Positions 56,701-64,000 of a stretch of DNA of 64,000 bases are shown in pieces. The stretch's first letter is position 1, and each line of letters opens with the position of its first letter. Source of the DNA: an uncultured Acetatifactor sp. (GTDB taxonomy: Bacteria > Bacillota > Clostridia > Lachnospirales > Lachnospiraceae); contig CAJUGH010000007.1 of assembly GCA_910586215.1 (NCBI GenBank), positions 79,912 through 143,911 on the forward strand. Reading direction: 5' to 3'. The position numbers and the translations under genes are program-made. The notes under the pieces are model-generated. The model had not been told where the DNA came from and made no database searches. It saw nothing but the letters and a program-made list of their open reading frames with translations.

Positions 56701-57544
56701 GCTGTATCTGCGCCTGCCATACATGGAGGCTGGAATACACCGGATCACCTTCCGGGCCATAAGCCGCTATTTTGCCTTTACCCGTTTTGTGGTCTATATC
56801 GGGGACAGGAGGGAGAACAGCCTGGGCAGAATGGATGGAGACCAGCATTTACCCCGTGTCTTTGATATCCGGGAATGTGTAAAGGCATATTATGGGCAGG
56901 AGGCTGCACGGCTGCTGCCCCGTCCGGTGCTTTATCTTCCCGCAGACACACGGGGAAGCAGTCTGGATGCGGAGGATATCCTGGTACAGCCAGATGCCTG
57001 GGGCGTACCTGTGAAGGCAGAGGACCTGGTGAAGGGAGGCGTGGATCTGCCAGGGGAGAAGGAAGGCAGGCTTCTGGTGGAGTGCGGGGCAGCACTGGCG
57101 AATAGCTCTTATGCCTGGATGGAGCATTGCCAGTGGCAGTGGTGCAGTGGTCCCTCCCATGGGGAAACCGGGCTGGCAATGTACATCCGGGGAGCGGGAC
57201 AGCGCTGGGTGGATCCAGGGCAGGCCCCTGCCCTGTGCTACCGTGTCCGGTTACAGGGAGGAGATTATGTGATCTGGATACGGGCCATGATGTGGGGAGA
57301 TGACACCTGTCATTTTACCATCGGGCTGGACGATGTTCTGGTTCCAGAGAAAGCGCTCTATGGCGGGAAGCGTATCTGGAGATACTCCAATGAGCAGGTC
57401 TGGAAGTGGATCCCGGTCTGGAAGACTGCACTGGGGGCAGGAGAGCATACCCTGCGGATCGTGACATTCGCATCAGGGATCCGTTTTGAGCAGATCTATA
57501 TTACCAGGGGGGAGGAACTGCCTCCGGCATTAGAGAGTGTTTGA
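53759..57544 (+). CDS. GH115-type alpha-glucuronidase, cytoplasmic
   Basis: This 1261-residue enzyme matches GH115, which removes 4-O-methyl-glucuronic acid side chains from xylan. Visible segments: GTIYGIYEFCENWLGVSPWYFFADVPVG, VEYRGIFINDEEELEHWV, LKMNYIWPAMHVNSFNAVRE, MGIVVGTSHCDMLMRSN and FGAMKPLEQQMSFYAAFAWEAG. No signal peptide, so it acts on imported xylo-oligosaccharides. It is longer than common members; residues ~850-940 have a Gly/Lys/Ser-rich spacer (SVKEITRPDKASPGN) between beta domains. ATG 53759 follows AGGAAGG; an ATG seven codons earlier is possible. No xylanase or transporter is adjacent. Confidence 0.9.
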   Translation: MQFKRYAPVRIFCGEQETESVRLAVENLKRDLRRVLDCQLEEGVAESGKGKQGTPAGKPGSAVRILVGTLGSGEEICRKADLERIRDGEGQYHREAFLLQEKAGELLIVGSDRRGTIYGIYEFCENWLGVSPWYFFADVPVGTKQEVEIPAGYVKADWPDVEYRGIFINDEEELEHWVQRYMGEPTIGVRTYEKIFELLLRLKMNYIWPAMHVNSFNAVRENGALAHRMGIVVGTSHCDMLMRSNNREWYPWLRKKGYTDTVYDFSLPGRNREILKEYWRESIEQNRDFEVSYTLGMRGIHDSGFEVRALEGKTGRELLEAKIELLDSVIRTQEALLEENLGKETVKTFVPYKEVLELYDNGLEVPEDLTLIWVNDNYGYVRRYPGEKEKQRRGGNGLYYHNSYWAPPGGSYLFLCSIPLAHTRNELKKAYEEGIRKIWVTNFGAMKPLEQQMSFYAAFAWEAGREGALTEDEQAFLGQWIDRTFSGGYGAELAPLLTEYDQLTNTRKVEQMDADAFSQTAWGDEAAGRIHRYEKMYTTVNRIWKTLPREEQDAFFQLIGMKVHAAYYTNLMYYYADRSNLCMAQGKKKAAQRYTDLCREFDHARRNMLHYYNHVMSNGKWNGILTPEEYPPPRTAMHPACMPPVGDLQGTSCEAIHIPVETVDLAHSGLESPCKGEGNGWQLQQDGSQTLIVTTWNQGQEIVFTQPVVKWIEIGNEGAAPARCSLSGPEWIRFLDVSDSGREGQDAGNFGAGTSKVVCTVDVETRILFVPDREKVLAALKDGPVQAYSLLTGEIRITDPEGRPVGMVPVSVRLSPLSVEEAVTLWAGSREKAGAIPGAGYGQTRSYVGCIGIAGSVKEITRPDKASPGNCVEDDGRICAEASKGAVRGEGAGWKQIPNLGRDSGSLLEAREPGAEVSWQITVLTPGSHLLELHRFPSLDSVGTIQVGVVLDQEQEQVLTTASNDEHRGTWKDNIRNNVDKLYLRLPYMEAGIHRITFRAISRYFAFTRFVVYIGDRRENSLGRMDGDQHLPRVFDIRECVKAYYGQEAARLLPRPVLYLPADTRGSSLDAEDILVQPDAWGVPVKAEDLVKGGVDLPGEKEGRLLVECGAALANSSYAWMEHCQWQWCSGPSHGETGLAMYIRGAGQRWVDPGQAPALCYRVRLQGGDYVIWIRAMMWGDDTCHFTIGLDDVLVPEKALYGGKRIWRYSNEQVWKWIPVWKTALGAGEHTLRIVTFASGIRFEQIYITRGEELPPALESV

Positions 57545-57638
57545 AAATGCTTTCTTCCAAAAAGCTACACTTCCCGGGAATACTTTTCCCTCCCTTGGAG
57601 ACAATATCCAAAACAGTTCATTTACGGGAGGTGTGTTC

Positions 57639-58697
57639 ATGAAGCAGAAACTGGGAAAATCAAGTATCCGGCTGGAGGAGCCGGTGTATATATTGGGCAG
57701 CGGCAGTGTGGTAGGTACCAAGGAAGGGCAGGGTCCCCTGGGACTTCTGTTTGACCAGGTGGGGGAGGATGACATGTTCGGCTGCAGTACCTGGGAGGAC
57801 GCGGAGAGCAGCCTGCAGAAGAGCGCGGTGAGCCTGGCCCTGGAGAAGACGGGCCTGGAGTCTGAGGATATATCCTATCTGTTCGCAGGAGATCTGCTGG
57901 GGCAGTCCATTGCCACTTCTTTCGGCCTGTCCACTTTCCAGATCCCGCTGTTCGGGGTGTATGGGGCCTGCTCTACCTGCGGGGAATCCCTGGCACTGGG
58001 AGCCATGTCCATTGCGGGGGGATATGCAGACAGGGTGGTCTGTGTCACATCCAGTCATTTTGCCAGTGCGGAGAAGGAATTCCGTTTTCCCCTGGAATAT
58101 GGGAACCAGCGCCCTCTCTCAGCCACCTGGACTGTCACGGGAAGCGGTGCCTTTGTGCTGGGGAACCGGGAGGCCATGGAGTCCATGAAGAAGACGGAGT
58201 GGGAGGGGAAGAGGCGCCGTCCCAGGGCACGGATCAGCGGCATGACAGTGGGAAAGATCGTGGATTATGGCCTGAAGGATTCCATGAATATGGGGGCCTG
58301 TATGGCCCCGGCGGCGGCTTCCACCCTGAAGCAGCATTTCAGTGATTTCGGATGTCAGCCCGATGACTATGACAAGATCATCACCGGGGATCTGGGGAAG
58401 GTGGGACAGAAGGTACTCCTGGACTTTATGAGGGACCGGGGCTTTGACATTTCCTGCCAGCACATGGACTGTGGCATTGAGATCTACGATGGGGAGAGCC
58501 AGGACACCCATGCAGGGGGAAGCGGCTGCGGCTGCAGTGCCGTGACTTTGTCTGCCTATATCCTGAAGCAGCTGGAGGAAGGAAACTGGAAGAAGGTACT
58601 GTTCCTGCCCACCGGGGCGCTCCTTAGCAAGACCAGCTTCAATGAGGGAAAAAGTGTGCCGGGTATTGCCCATGGGGTGGTAATCGAGGCCATTTAG
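57639..58697 (+). CDS. spoVAD: Stage V sporulation protein AD (SpoVAD)
   Basis: This 352-residue protein has a thiolase-like fold and binds dipicolinic acid in the SpoVA complex on the spore inner membrane. Hallmarks include FAGDLLGQSIATSFG, FGVYGACSTCGESLALGAMSIAGGYADRV, FRFPLEYGNQRPLSATWTVTG, MGACMAPAAASTLKQHF and HAGGSGCGCSAVTL. ATG 57639 has GGAGGTG six bases upstream. SpoVAE should follow but the next gene is convergent and unrelated. It begins 94 bp after the GH115 stop. A forespore (sigma-G) promoter is expected in that gap but none was convincing. Confidence 0.95.
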   Translation: MKQKLGKSSIRLEEPVYILGSGSVVGTKEGQGPLGLLFDQVGEDDMFGCSTWEDAESSLQKSAVSLALEKTGLESEDISYLFAGDLLGQSIATSFGLSTFQIPLFGVYGACSTCGESLALGAMSIAGGYADRVVCVTSSHFASAEKEFRFPLEYGNQRPLSATWTVTGSGAFVLGNREAMESMKKTEWEGKRRRPRARISGMTVGKIVDYGLKDSMNMGACMAPAAASTLKQHFSDFGCQPDDYDKIITGDLGKVGQKVLLDFMRDRGFDISCQHMDCGIEIYDGESQDTHAGGSGCGCSAVTLSAYILKQLEEGNWKKVLFLPTGALLSKTSFNEGKSVPGIAHGVVIEAI

Positions 58698-58800
58698 GAA
58701 CGAGGCTCCCTATCAAATCCCACCGCCAGGCAGGATCCGGGAAAGGGGAAGGCGGCTGGCGGCGGGAGTGGCGATTGTCAAGATAACCGCACAGAATAGG

Positions 58801-59655
58801 TTACACAGTACCCGTGACGGTCAGGGTGCTGACACCGGGATTCACGGTCCATGCGCCGGTGGCGGCATCCTGGGTATAGGTGGCTGCAGGTACAGTGATC
58901 TGGCCGGGAACGGTACTGAACACACCGGTCAGGTTGTTGTAGGTGTAATTGGTAGTAGCATCCCACACCTTGCCATTGAAGGATACGGTGATGGGATTCA
59001 GAATGGGGTTAAAGGTATCCGCAATGGCCACAATGTCTGCGGCTGTAGCTTCTGTATTGCCCAGATTCTGGATGATGAAGGTGTAGGTGAGCTGGCCGTT
59101 TTCTGTGACCGTGGTGGGAGACAGGGACTTGCTGATGGTGAGCAGCGCTGTGTTGGCAGCAGCGATGGTCTCAGACACCTGGATATCGTTTGTGATACCG
59201 GGTCCAGAGATTGTGGCTGTGTTGGTGACGGAACCGCCGGTGTTCAAAGGCGCATACTGATTGATAGTGGCCTGGTAGATCAAAGTGGCATTGCCGCCTG
59301 CAGGTATATTGATACCGTTTACGACCATGGGAGGCCCGGCCACAGCTGCAGGAGCTGCCTGAAGGATCCCGTTTACATAATACCGGACGGAGCGGTCCAC
59401 ATAGGTCAAGGGGTATCTGGTATCGGCCCCCACTGTGATACCGCCCAGATCGTCAGTGACGGTCAGGCCGGTAAACGCTGTGTTCCCGGAATTGATGATG
59501 CTGATGATATAGGTTACATTTTCATTGGTGGTGTAAGTGTCCCGCAGGGCGGTCTTGGTGGCGGACAGCACTTCCAGCAGTTCCCCGGTGGTAATGTTGG
59601 AAGTGGTGGTATTCCCATTGTAGGAAAGTGTCGCCTGGTTATAAAAAGTTGCCAT
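58801..59655 (-). CDS. DUF11-repeat protein without signal peptide
   Basis: This 284-residue, Thr/Asn/Gly-rich beta protein opens with MATFYNQATLSYNG and contains two DUF11-type beta domains (SATKTALRDTYTTNENVTYIISIINSGNTAFTGLTVTDDLGG; LTISKSLSPTTVTENGQLTYTFIIQNLGNTEATAADI). No signal peptide or membrane anchor is seen. Such proteins are usually surface-exposed, so lack of a signal suggests assembly from the mother cell onto the spore surface; its place beside spoVAD fits, but this is inference. The start at 59655 has AGGAGG; the upstream extension is rejected. CATATAGTATAT upstream resembles a sporulation -10. Confidence 0.8.
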   Translation of the reverse strand: MATFYNQATLSYNGNTTTSNITTGELLEVLSATKTALRDTYTTNENVTYIISIINSGNTAFTGLTVTDDLGGITVGADTRYPLTYVDRSVRYYVNGILQAAPAAVAGPPMVVNGINIPAGGNATLIYQATINQYAPLNTGGSVTNTATISGPGITNDIQVSETIAAANTALLTISKSLSPTTVTENGQLTYTFIIQNLGNTEATAADIVAIADTFNPILNPITVSFNGKVWDATTNYTYNNLTGVFSTVPGQITVPAATYTQDAATGAWTVNPGVSTLTVTGTV

Positions 59656-59760
59656 CAGATTTCCTCCTGAAATTTCCTGGTATAAAGAACTTCCTTTTTC
59701 CATATACTATATGTTCCAGAAGGCGGCAGGGTTCCTGGGGATATTGGGAACTGTCAGAAG

Positions 59761-60570
59761 TCAGTGGGAGCAGCCGTGGTGCCCGTGGCCGGCATTATGT
59801 CCATGCTCCGCAATCCTGCCATGGATCTCTCCCATGGACATATGCTGGCAGTCCTGGGCTGTAATATTGGCATCGTACTGTGCCAGAACCTGGTATGCAG
59901 CGTATTTCCCAAAGGAGAGACCGTATGCATGGGCTTCTTCCAGGGTATGAATGTCCGCGGTATAGCTGCTGCCCCCATGCCCGGAACAGCCGTGGGTGTC
60001 CTGTACGCCCTGCAGCAGCATCTGTTCCGTACGGTGGCTGTCAGCGGCAATGGTGAAGGTGGGCATGGCATTCTCCACCAGGTAGGCCGCCATGGCCGGG
60101 CTGTCCATGAGAAGGTCAATGGCATCCGTGTAATATTTTCCATCCAGGTCGATGTGTTCCAGGATGGATGCCCCGTCTGTATTGTAGGCCGTTGCACAGA
60201 TCACACGGTCAAGGCGGTTCAGGGACAGTTCTATGGAAGGGTTCACATCAATGCTCACATAGGAAACCGGCACATGCAGCATGGTGTACATACCACCGAT
60301 TCCAAGGAATAATACCAGCATGGCGCAGAGAGTCCCCAGGGACAGTTTCAGGGAGGTACGGGAAAAGGGATGGCGAGATCGTCCCTGGGAGGCTGTATCT
60401 GGAAGGGACTTCTGTAGTCTTCGGTGCCGACAGGCGCTGGCGCCTGCTGGCACGGGTGCCTGCTGGCCTGTACGTCTTGCTTCCTGTAGAAAATCCAGTG
60501 TGGAGGATTTCAGTTCCTGTCCGGCAGCAATGGAGTCAAAAGCATTTCGGATCTTATTCTCAGTATGCAT
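59761..60570 (-). CDS. RsgI-like membrane anti-sigma factor with His-rich tail
   Basis: This 269-residue protein has a ~75-residue cytoplasmic N-terminus (sigma-binding part), one membrane helix at about 76-97, and an extracytoplasmic domain starting VSYVSIDVNPSIELSLNRLDRV, the RsgI periplasmic-type motif. The last 20 residues are His/Gly-rich (AEHGHNAGHGHHGCSH), a probable metal-binding tail. Its ATG overlaps the sigma-factor stop by one base (TAATG), with GGAGGTGATC upstream. It should hold the sigma factor at the membrane until a signal arrives; metal as signal is inferred. Confidence 0.85.
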   Translation of the reverse strand: MHTENKIRNAFDSIAAGQELKSSTLDFLQEARRTGQQAPVPAGASACRHRRLQKSLPDTASQGRSRHPFSRTSLKLSLGTLCAMLVLFLGIGGMYTMLHVPVSYVSIDVNPSIELSLNRLDRVICATAYNTDGASILEHIDLDGKYYTDAIDLLMDSPAMAAYLVENAMPTFTIAADSHRTEQMLLQGVQDTHGCSGHGGSSYTADIHTLEEAHAYGLSFGKYAAYQVLAQYDANITAQDCQHMSMGEIHGRIAEHGHNAGHGHHGCSH

Positions 60571-61046
60571 TACAGATCACCTCCCAGTGCTTTGCGCAGC
60601 AGTGCCCGGCCCCGGGACAGCAGCGAATAGACAGTGTTTTCCTTCTGGTCCAGGATCCTGCCGATCTCTGCGGCGGAATACCCTTCATAATAGTGCAGAT
60701 AGATGACATCCTTGTACCTGGCAGGCAGGGACAGGACGGCATCCAGTACTTCATGCTGTTCAGGAGGAATGGAAGCCGCCTCCTCTGCCAGTTCTTCCAG
60801 GGACAGGGTACTGTGCCGGAAACGGCTTTTCATATGGTCCTTGCAGGTGTTGATGGCCACCCGGATAAACCATGCTTTCTCATGTTCCCTGCTCTCAAAA
60901 ACTCCATCATATAGCAAATATTTTAGAAATACAGTCTGGAACACATCTTCTGTGTCTGCTGCATCCTTCAGATGATACAGACAGATGTGCCGGATTATGT
61001 CAGAATATTGTTCCACTACACGGTTTGTCTCAGATTCGCTGCGCAT
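60570..61046 (-). CDS. ECF-type sigma factor
   Basis: This 158-residue sigma-70 family protein has region 2 (YSDIIRHICLYHLKDAADTEDVFQTVFLKYL, HEKAWFIRVAINTCKDHMKS) and region 4 (LDAVLSLPARYKDVIYLHYYEGYSAAEIGRILDQKENTVYSLLSRGRALLRKAL). Region 3 is absent, as expected. The start at 61046 has AAAGGTGG. It directs polymerase to a small regulon that likely includes this operon and the secreted His-rich gene upstream. Confidence 0.93.
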   Translation of the reverse strand: MRSESETNRVVEQYSDIIRHICLYHLKDAADTEDVFQTVFLKYLLYDGVFESREHEKAWFIRVAINTCKDHMKSRFRHSTLSLEELAEEAASIPPEQHEVLDAVLSLPARYKDVIYLHYYEGYSAAEIGRILDQKENTVYSLLSRGRALLRKALGGDL

Positions 61047-61233
61047 ATGTGTACCACCTTTTCCTGCTGTCTTTAAGCGTGTGTCAGGCAGGGCCGGCCT
61101 TCTGGACATTCCAGCCGGATATGCCCCAGGCACTCGGGATAGGAGGAAGAGTAAGGCTTCCCAGGTATCAAAGTCCTACATAGAAGGAGATCAGCCTGCC
61201 AGGAACCCTGGAAAGGAAATTCCCGGCAGACTG

Positions 61234-61262
61234 ATCTTATCATAAATAGAGGAAATTGTCAC
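61234..61262 (-). promoter_or_regulatory. Putative promoter of the sigma/anti-sigma pair
   Basis: On the minus strand GTGACA (61262-61257), a 17-base spacer and TAAGAT (61239-61234) lie about 190 bp before the sigma start codon. This looks like a sigma-A site, so basal expression would be independent of the ECF factor. Confidence 0.5.
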
Positions 61263-61277
61263 TGGTCCTTGCATTGT

Positions 61278-61895
61278 TTAATGGTGTCCCCTGTGATGTC
61301 CCAAACGGCTTCCGCAGCCGTGATGCCCGCCATACCCCTGTGCAGGATAGGTGCTGTCTGTGGTGCCGGTACTGTTCTGGGTGGAACCGGCGTTGCCAGC
61401 AGAGCCAGTGCTGCCTCCGGCAGGTTGCTGTGTGATGGCCTGGCTGGTACCTGCCTGGCTGTCTGCGGAGGACTGGCCGGAAGAAGTGCCCTGTCCGGTT
61501 ATGGCAGGGGGACAGAAAATAGGATTGTGGCAGTTGTCACAGAATCCGTTGCCATCGGCATCTGTGTAGTTGGAGCAGTGTCCGTCTGTAATGTGACAGG
61601 AAGCGCCCAGACTGGAACAGGTCCCGGCATGGTGACCGGCATGGTAATCCTCATCCCAGAGGCAGTTATCACAGATCCCATCACCGTCTGTGTCGGTGTA
61701 GGCGCAGGAATGCACCTGCAGCCGGATATGTTTCCCGGAGTGGGAAGTGTGGTGATAGCGGGTGCATCTGGCAGTGGTGATGGAGAGATTATCCACTGTA
61801 GTGCCAGAGGAAGCCGCATGGGCTGTGATGCCGGAAAAAGAGGCGGCAGACAGTATGCATACAAATGTGACGATGGCCAAACCGATTTTTCTCAT
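61278..61895 (-). CDS. Secreted Cys/His-rich protein with EF-hand-like loops
   Basis: This 205-residue protein has a signal peptide (MRKIGLAIVTFVCILSAASF to about AHAA). The mature part has two Ca2+-loop-like segments each followed by CDNC: YTDTDGDGICDNC and YTDADGNGFCDNC. Clustered His residues flank them (TRYHHTSHSGKH, DEDYHAGHHAG). A Ser/Gly/Gln-rich spacer leads to GYGGHHGCGSRLGHHRGHH at the C-terminus. It probably binds metal outside the cell. It lies upstream of the sigma/anti-sigma genes on the same strand, about 230 bp apart, and shares the GHHGC-type tail with the anti-sigma factor. Confidence 0.82.
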   Translation of the reverse strand: MRKIGLAIVTFVCILSAASFSGITAHAASSGTTVDNLSITTARCTRYHHTSHSGKHIRLQVHSCAYTDTDGDGICDNCLWDEDYHAGHHAGTCSSLGASCHITDGHCSNYTDADGNGFCDNCHNPIFCPPAITGQGTSSGQSSADSQAGTSQAITQQPAGGSTGSAGNAGSTQNSTGTTDSTYPAQGYGGHHGCGSRLGHHRGHH

Positions 61896-61919
61896 GTTGT
61901 ATGAGACCTCCTTTGCTTA

Positions 61920-61939
61920 GGAACTGTCCGAACAGTCCC
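61920..61939. promoter_or_regulatory. Inverted repeat upstream of the His-rich gene
   Basis: GGAACTGT and ACAGTCCC form a 7-of-8 inverted repeat around CCGA, just upstream of the ribosome site of the secreted gene. It may be an operator or an RNA hairpin in its 5' leader. Confidence 0.4.
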
Positions 61940-61962
61940 TTATGTGGTTTTTTGCTTGTTAT

Positions 61963-62000
61963 GACTGTTCGCAGGTGATACCGCGAGGTGTTCTCATACG
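61963..62000 (+). repeat. MITE-family left-end relic
   Basis: GACTGTTCGCAGGTGATACC followed by GCGAGGTGTTCTCATACG aligns with 25346-25382 with few changes. The remainder of 62001-62409 shows the motif GTTACAGTTCAG at 62073-62084 but no gene; an ORF through it lacks a ribosome site and recognisable content. Confidence 0.55.
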
Positions 62001-62409
62001 GTACCTACTTGTTTTCCCTTTACTTATAATACGACAGGGAGGGGGAAAACCTTGCAGACTTTTTTTAAAATGTTACAGTTCAGACAACACCATTCATAAA
62101 TGCCGTAAACGGCACTTTGACACGCCTGTGGCACTTCCTGCCGCTTCGCTGTTCCTGCGCACAAAACCTGGAACTAGACAGGGCTGCCGCATTGACAGAA
62201 CCTGGCAAATCCGATATGATGGTTCTGGAAGAATCAGAGGCCTGTGGCTGGTTGCGCAATATGGAAAGAGGGGAAGCTTCCCCGTGGCTGGCGGTGCATA
62301 CGTATTAGGGCATGTCAGAAAGCAATTTTCAGACACACCCTGGGAAGCGGATGGTTTTTTGTGGAGCGGACCGGTCAATGGGCACAAAAAGAATGAGGAG
62401 GAGATAGAG

Positions 62410-62952
62410 ATGAAGTGTACGTCTTGTGGAACAGAACTGGCAGAGGGGGCATTGCTCTGCTCCCATTGTGGCAGGGTGGTGGACACATCGGAAGCCATAC
62501 GGCAAAGGTCAGCAGGGGGGCTGATGTCCAAGAAGGATTTCGGGGAACTGCCCGGAGTAAAATCCTGTAGGAATAATATCAATAGCTGTGCCATAATCCT
62601 TTATGTCTGTGCGGTGGTAAGTCTTGTGATGTGGATTATTCAAATGAGTAAACTGTCACTTGACGGGACAGATTTATTCCTGGCCATTATTCTCAATGCT
62701 TCTGACAGCATGGTGCTGGTCGCCCTGGGGGTATGGCTGCAGCTTGGGAAGAGCCGGATCAGCGCCTTGATAGTGCTGGTATATGGCATAGGCAATATGC
62801 TATATATGAGTGCACAGCTGGAAAAGCTTGCAGGCTGGTGGATTCCACTGGCAGGGGTCTATGCCGTGATATATACATTCAAATATAATAAGCTTTGGAA
62901 CCAGTACAGGAAAACGGGGGATGTGCCTGACAAGGCTGTCCGGGAAGGCTGA
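62410..62952 (+). CDS. Zinc-ribbon membrane protein
   Basis: This 180-residue protein starts with a zinc ribbon (MKCTSCGTELAEGALLCSHCGR, four Cys) and has four membrane helices in the C-terminal two thirds (SCAIILYVCAVVSLVMWIIQ onward). The function is unknown. The start at 62410 has GGAGGAG about eight bases upstream; a 156-codon in-frame extension is rejected. Confidence 0.8.
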   Translation: MKCTSCGTELAEGALLCSHCGRVVDTSEAIRQRSAGGLMSKKDFGELPGVKSCRNNINSCAIILYVCAVVSLVMWIIQMSKLSLDGTDLFLAIILNASDSMVLVALGVWLQLGKSRISALIVLVYGIGNMLYMSAQLEKLAGWWIPLAGVYAVIYTFKYNKLWNQYRKTGDVPDKAVREG

Positions 62953-62985
62953 TCCCACCTGTTTTAAAAAATGCATGGAGGTCAG

Positions 62986-63687
62986 ATGACACAGATACAG
63001 AATTTTGCACAGTTTTGCACCGCATTGGCAGAATGTGGATTTTCCATGGGTGGTGGCAATGACAAGGGGATATTTGCCCTGGTTCCTTATGGATGGAGCG
63101 GACAGGAGGAACTGGACACGCCTGTTAAATGGCATACGGGGAATCCAGAGACAGATCCCTGGGAGTGGCGCATGCGGGTACTGGAGGAGCGGGAGGATAT
63201 CGCCTATTCCAAATGCTTCTTCAAATCCAGCGGCTACATTACCAGGGAATGGTACCCACATTTCTACGCAGTGCGCAGACAGGGGGAAAGCTTCCAGGAG
63301 GCTTATGAAGAGGGCAGGGTCAGCCATATGGCAAAGCGGATCTACGATGTGGTATGGGCCGGGGAGATGGCCCTGCATGAGATCAAACAGGCAGGTGGCT
63401 TTTCCAGGGAGGACAGCGGGGCATTTGACCGCGCCCTGGTGGAACTGCAGATGGGCCTGTTCCTCACCATGTGCGGCAGGACCCAGAAGCGGAACAGACA
63501 GGGGGAGGGGTATGGCTGGAACAGCACCGTATTCACCACAGTGGAGGATTTCTGGGAGCGCCGGGGGCTGTGCCTGGCTGCACTGGACCTGGATCCGGCA
63601 GAGAGCACAGAGAGGATAAGGATGCAGGTCTTAAAACTGCATCCGGCGGCAGAGAAGCGGAAGGTGGAGAAATTTATCAAGGGGTAG
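62986..63687 (+). CDS. AlkZ-related protein
   Basis: This 233-residue soluble protein contains DPWEWRMRVLEEREDIAYSKCFFKSSGYITREWYPHFYAVRR, a pattern I associate with bacterial proteins annotated as AlkZ-related (winged-helix DNA glycosylase family). The Q-phi-Q catalytic motif of AlkZ itself is not seen, so glycosylase activity is doubtful. Start ATG 62986 sits close behind GGAGGT; ATG 62971 lacks a site. Confidence 0.65.
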   Translation: MTQIQNFAQFCTALAECGFSMGGGNDKGIFALVPYGWSGQEELDTPVKWHTGNPETDPWEWRMRVLEEREDIAYSKCFFKSSGYITREWYPHFYAVRRQGESFQEAYEEGRVSHMAKRIYDVVWAGEMALHEIKQAGGFSREDSGAFDRALVELQMGLFLTMCGRTQKRNRQGEGYGWNSTVFTTVEDFWERRGLCLAALDLDPAESTERIRMQVLKLHPAAEKRKVEKFIKG

Positions 63688-63738
63688 GACAGCCCTGTAA
63701 GGGGAGAAATATTCTTGCAAGAAACCGGAGATGCGAAA

Positions 63739-64000
63739 ATGATTGGATTAAAAAGAGGGACAGTAAGGCTCTGTGAACACGAAGCAGAGTGGGAAACAGA
63801 AGCCCGGAAGACAATTGTCCAGCTGAAAAAAATTATGGGTCCTGTCATACAGGACATCCAGCATGTTGGGAGTACCTCCATACGGTCCATCAAGGCAAAA
63901 CCCATCCTGGACATTGCAGTTGCAGTAGAACATTTTGAAGATGTCCTGGCCCTGGAAAAGGAACTGGAGGAGAACGGATTCTATTACAGGCCGGGGAATG
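63739..64000 (+). CDS. GrpB/UPF0157 family protein, cut by window end
   Basis: The first 87 residues are visible. CEHEAEWETEARKTIVQLKK and IQDIQHVGSTSIRSIKAKPILDIAVAV match the nucleotidyltransferase-like GrpB family (HxGST then KPxxDI). The start has GGAG eight bases upstream. The role of the family is unclear; several members modify small molecules or CoA-related substrates. Confidence 0.85.
   Translation, partial: MIGLKRGTVRLCEHEAEWETEARKTIVQLKKIMGPVIQDIQHVGSTSIRSIKAKPILDIAVAVEHFEDVLALEKELEENGFYYRPGN

Noticed and set aside
61942..62409. Coding extension upstream of the zinc-ribbon protein
   Set aside because: It crosses a repeat relic, has no ribosome site or known domain, and a clear start exists at 62410.

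Overview
The window comes from the chromosome of a spore-forming, G+C-rich member of the Clostridia, most likely Lachnospiraceae. The evidence is three spoVA genes (spoVAA, spoVAC, spoVAD), strong GGAGG ribosome sites, several TTG and GTG starts, many intracellular glycoside hydrolases, and carbohydrate and peptide ABC importers. No rRNA, tRNA, CRISPR array, transposase or phage structural gene was found.

Layout. 0-14 kb: spoVAA, a DapA-family aldolase, a 2003-residue helicase-nuclease, a membrane glycosyltransferase, spoVAC, and an A+T-rich ABC-ATPase/PIN pair that looks like an undescribed two-gene defence or toxin module. 13.3-19.8 kb: an AraC regulator and an L-fucose operon (zinc alcohol dehydrogenase, aldo-keto reductase, GH29 fucosidase, FucU), with two copies of a palindromic repeat placed directly after stop codons. 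19.9-25.5 kb: three minus-strand polytopic glycosyltransferase-like genes, two of them with frameshifts, then an ABC-exporter fragment and a 169-bp MITE-like element. 25.6-31.6 kb: tcdA, a membrane-anchored trypsin-like protease, folD, and a two-component system translationally coupled to folD. 31.9-38.4 kb: a phosphoesterase, a sugar ABC importer, and remnants (SGNH hydrolase with an internal deletion, truncated GH57, leftover permease 3' end). 38.4-43.8 kb: a complete oligopeptide-type ABC operon whose two ATPases are fused. 43.8-58.7 kb: XRE regulator, P-type Ca2+ ATPase, a coiled-coil protein with nine 15-residue repeats, epimerase, trpS, an SH3 protein, GH115, spoVAD. 58.8-64 kb: a DUF11 protein, an ECF sigma/anti-sigma pair with a His-rich secreted protein, and small housekeeping or unknown genes.

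Themes. spoVAA, spoVAC and spoVAD keep their ancestral order and strand but are separated by about 9.8 and 46.5 kb of accessory DNA, as if an ancestral spoVA operon had been opened by insertions. Most of the cargo is carbohydrate scavenging with cytoplasmic hydrolases fed by ABC importers, plus possible defence genes. Gene decay (at least three frameshifts, two deletions, one truncation) and scattered palindromic repeats suggest ongoing rearrangement. All function calls rest on motifs recognised by eye; no database search was run.
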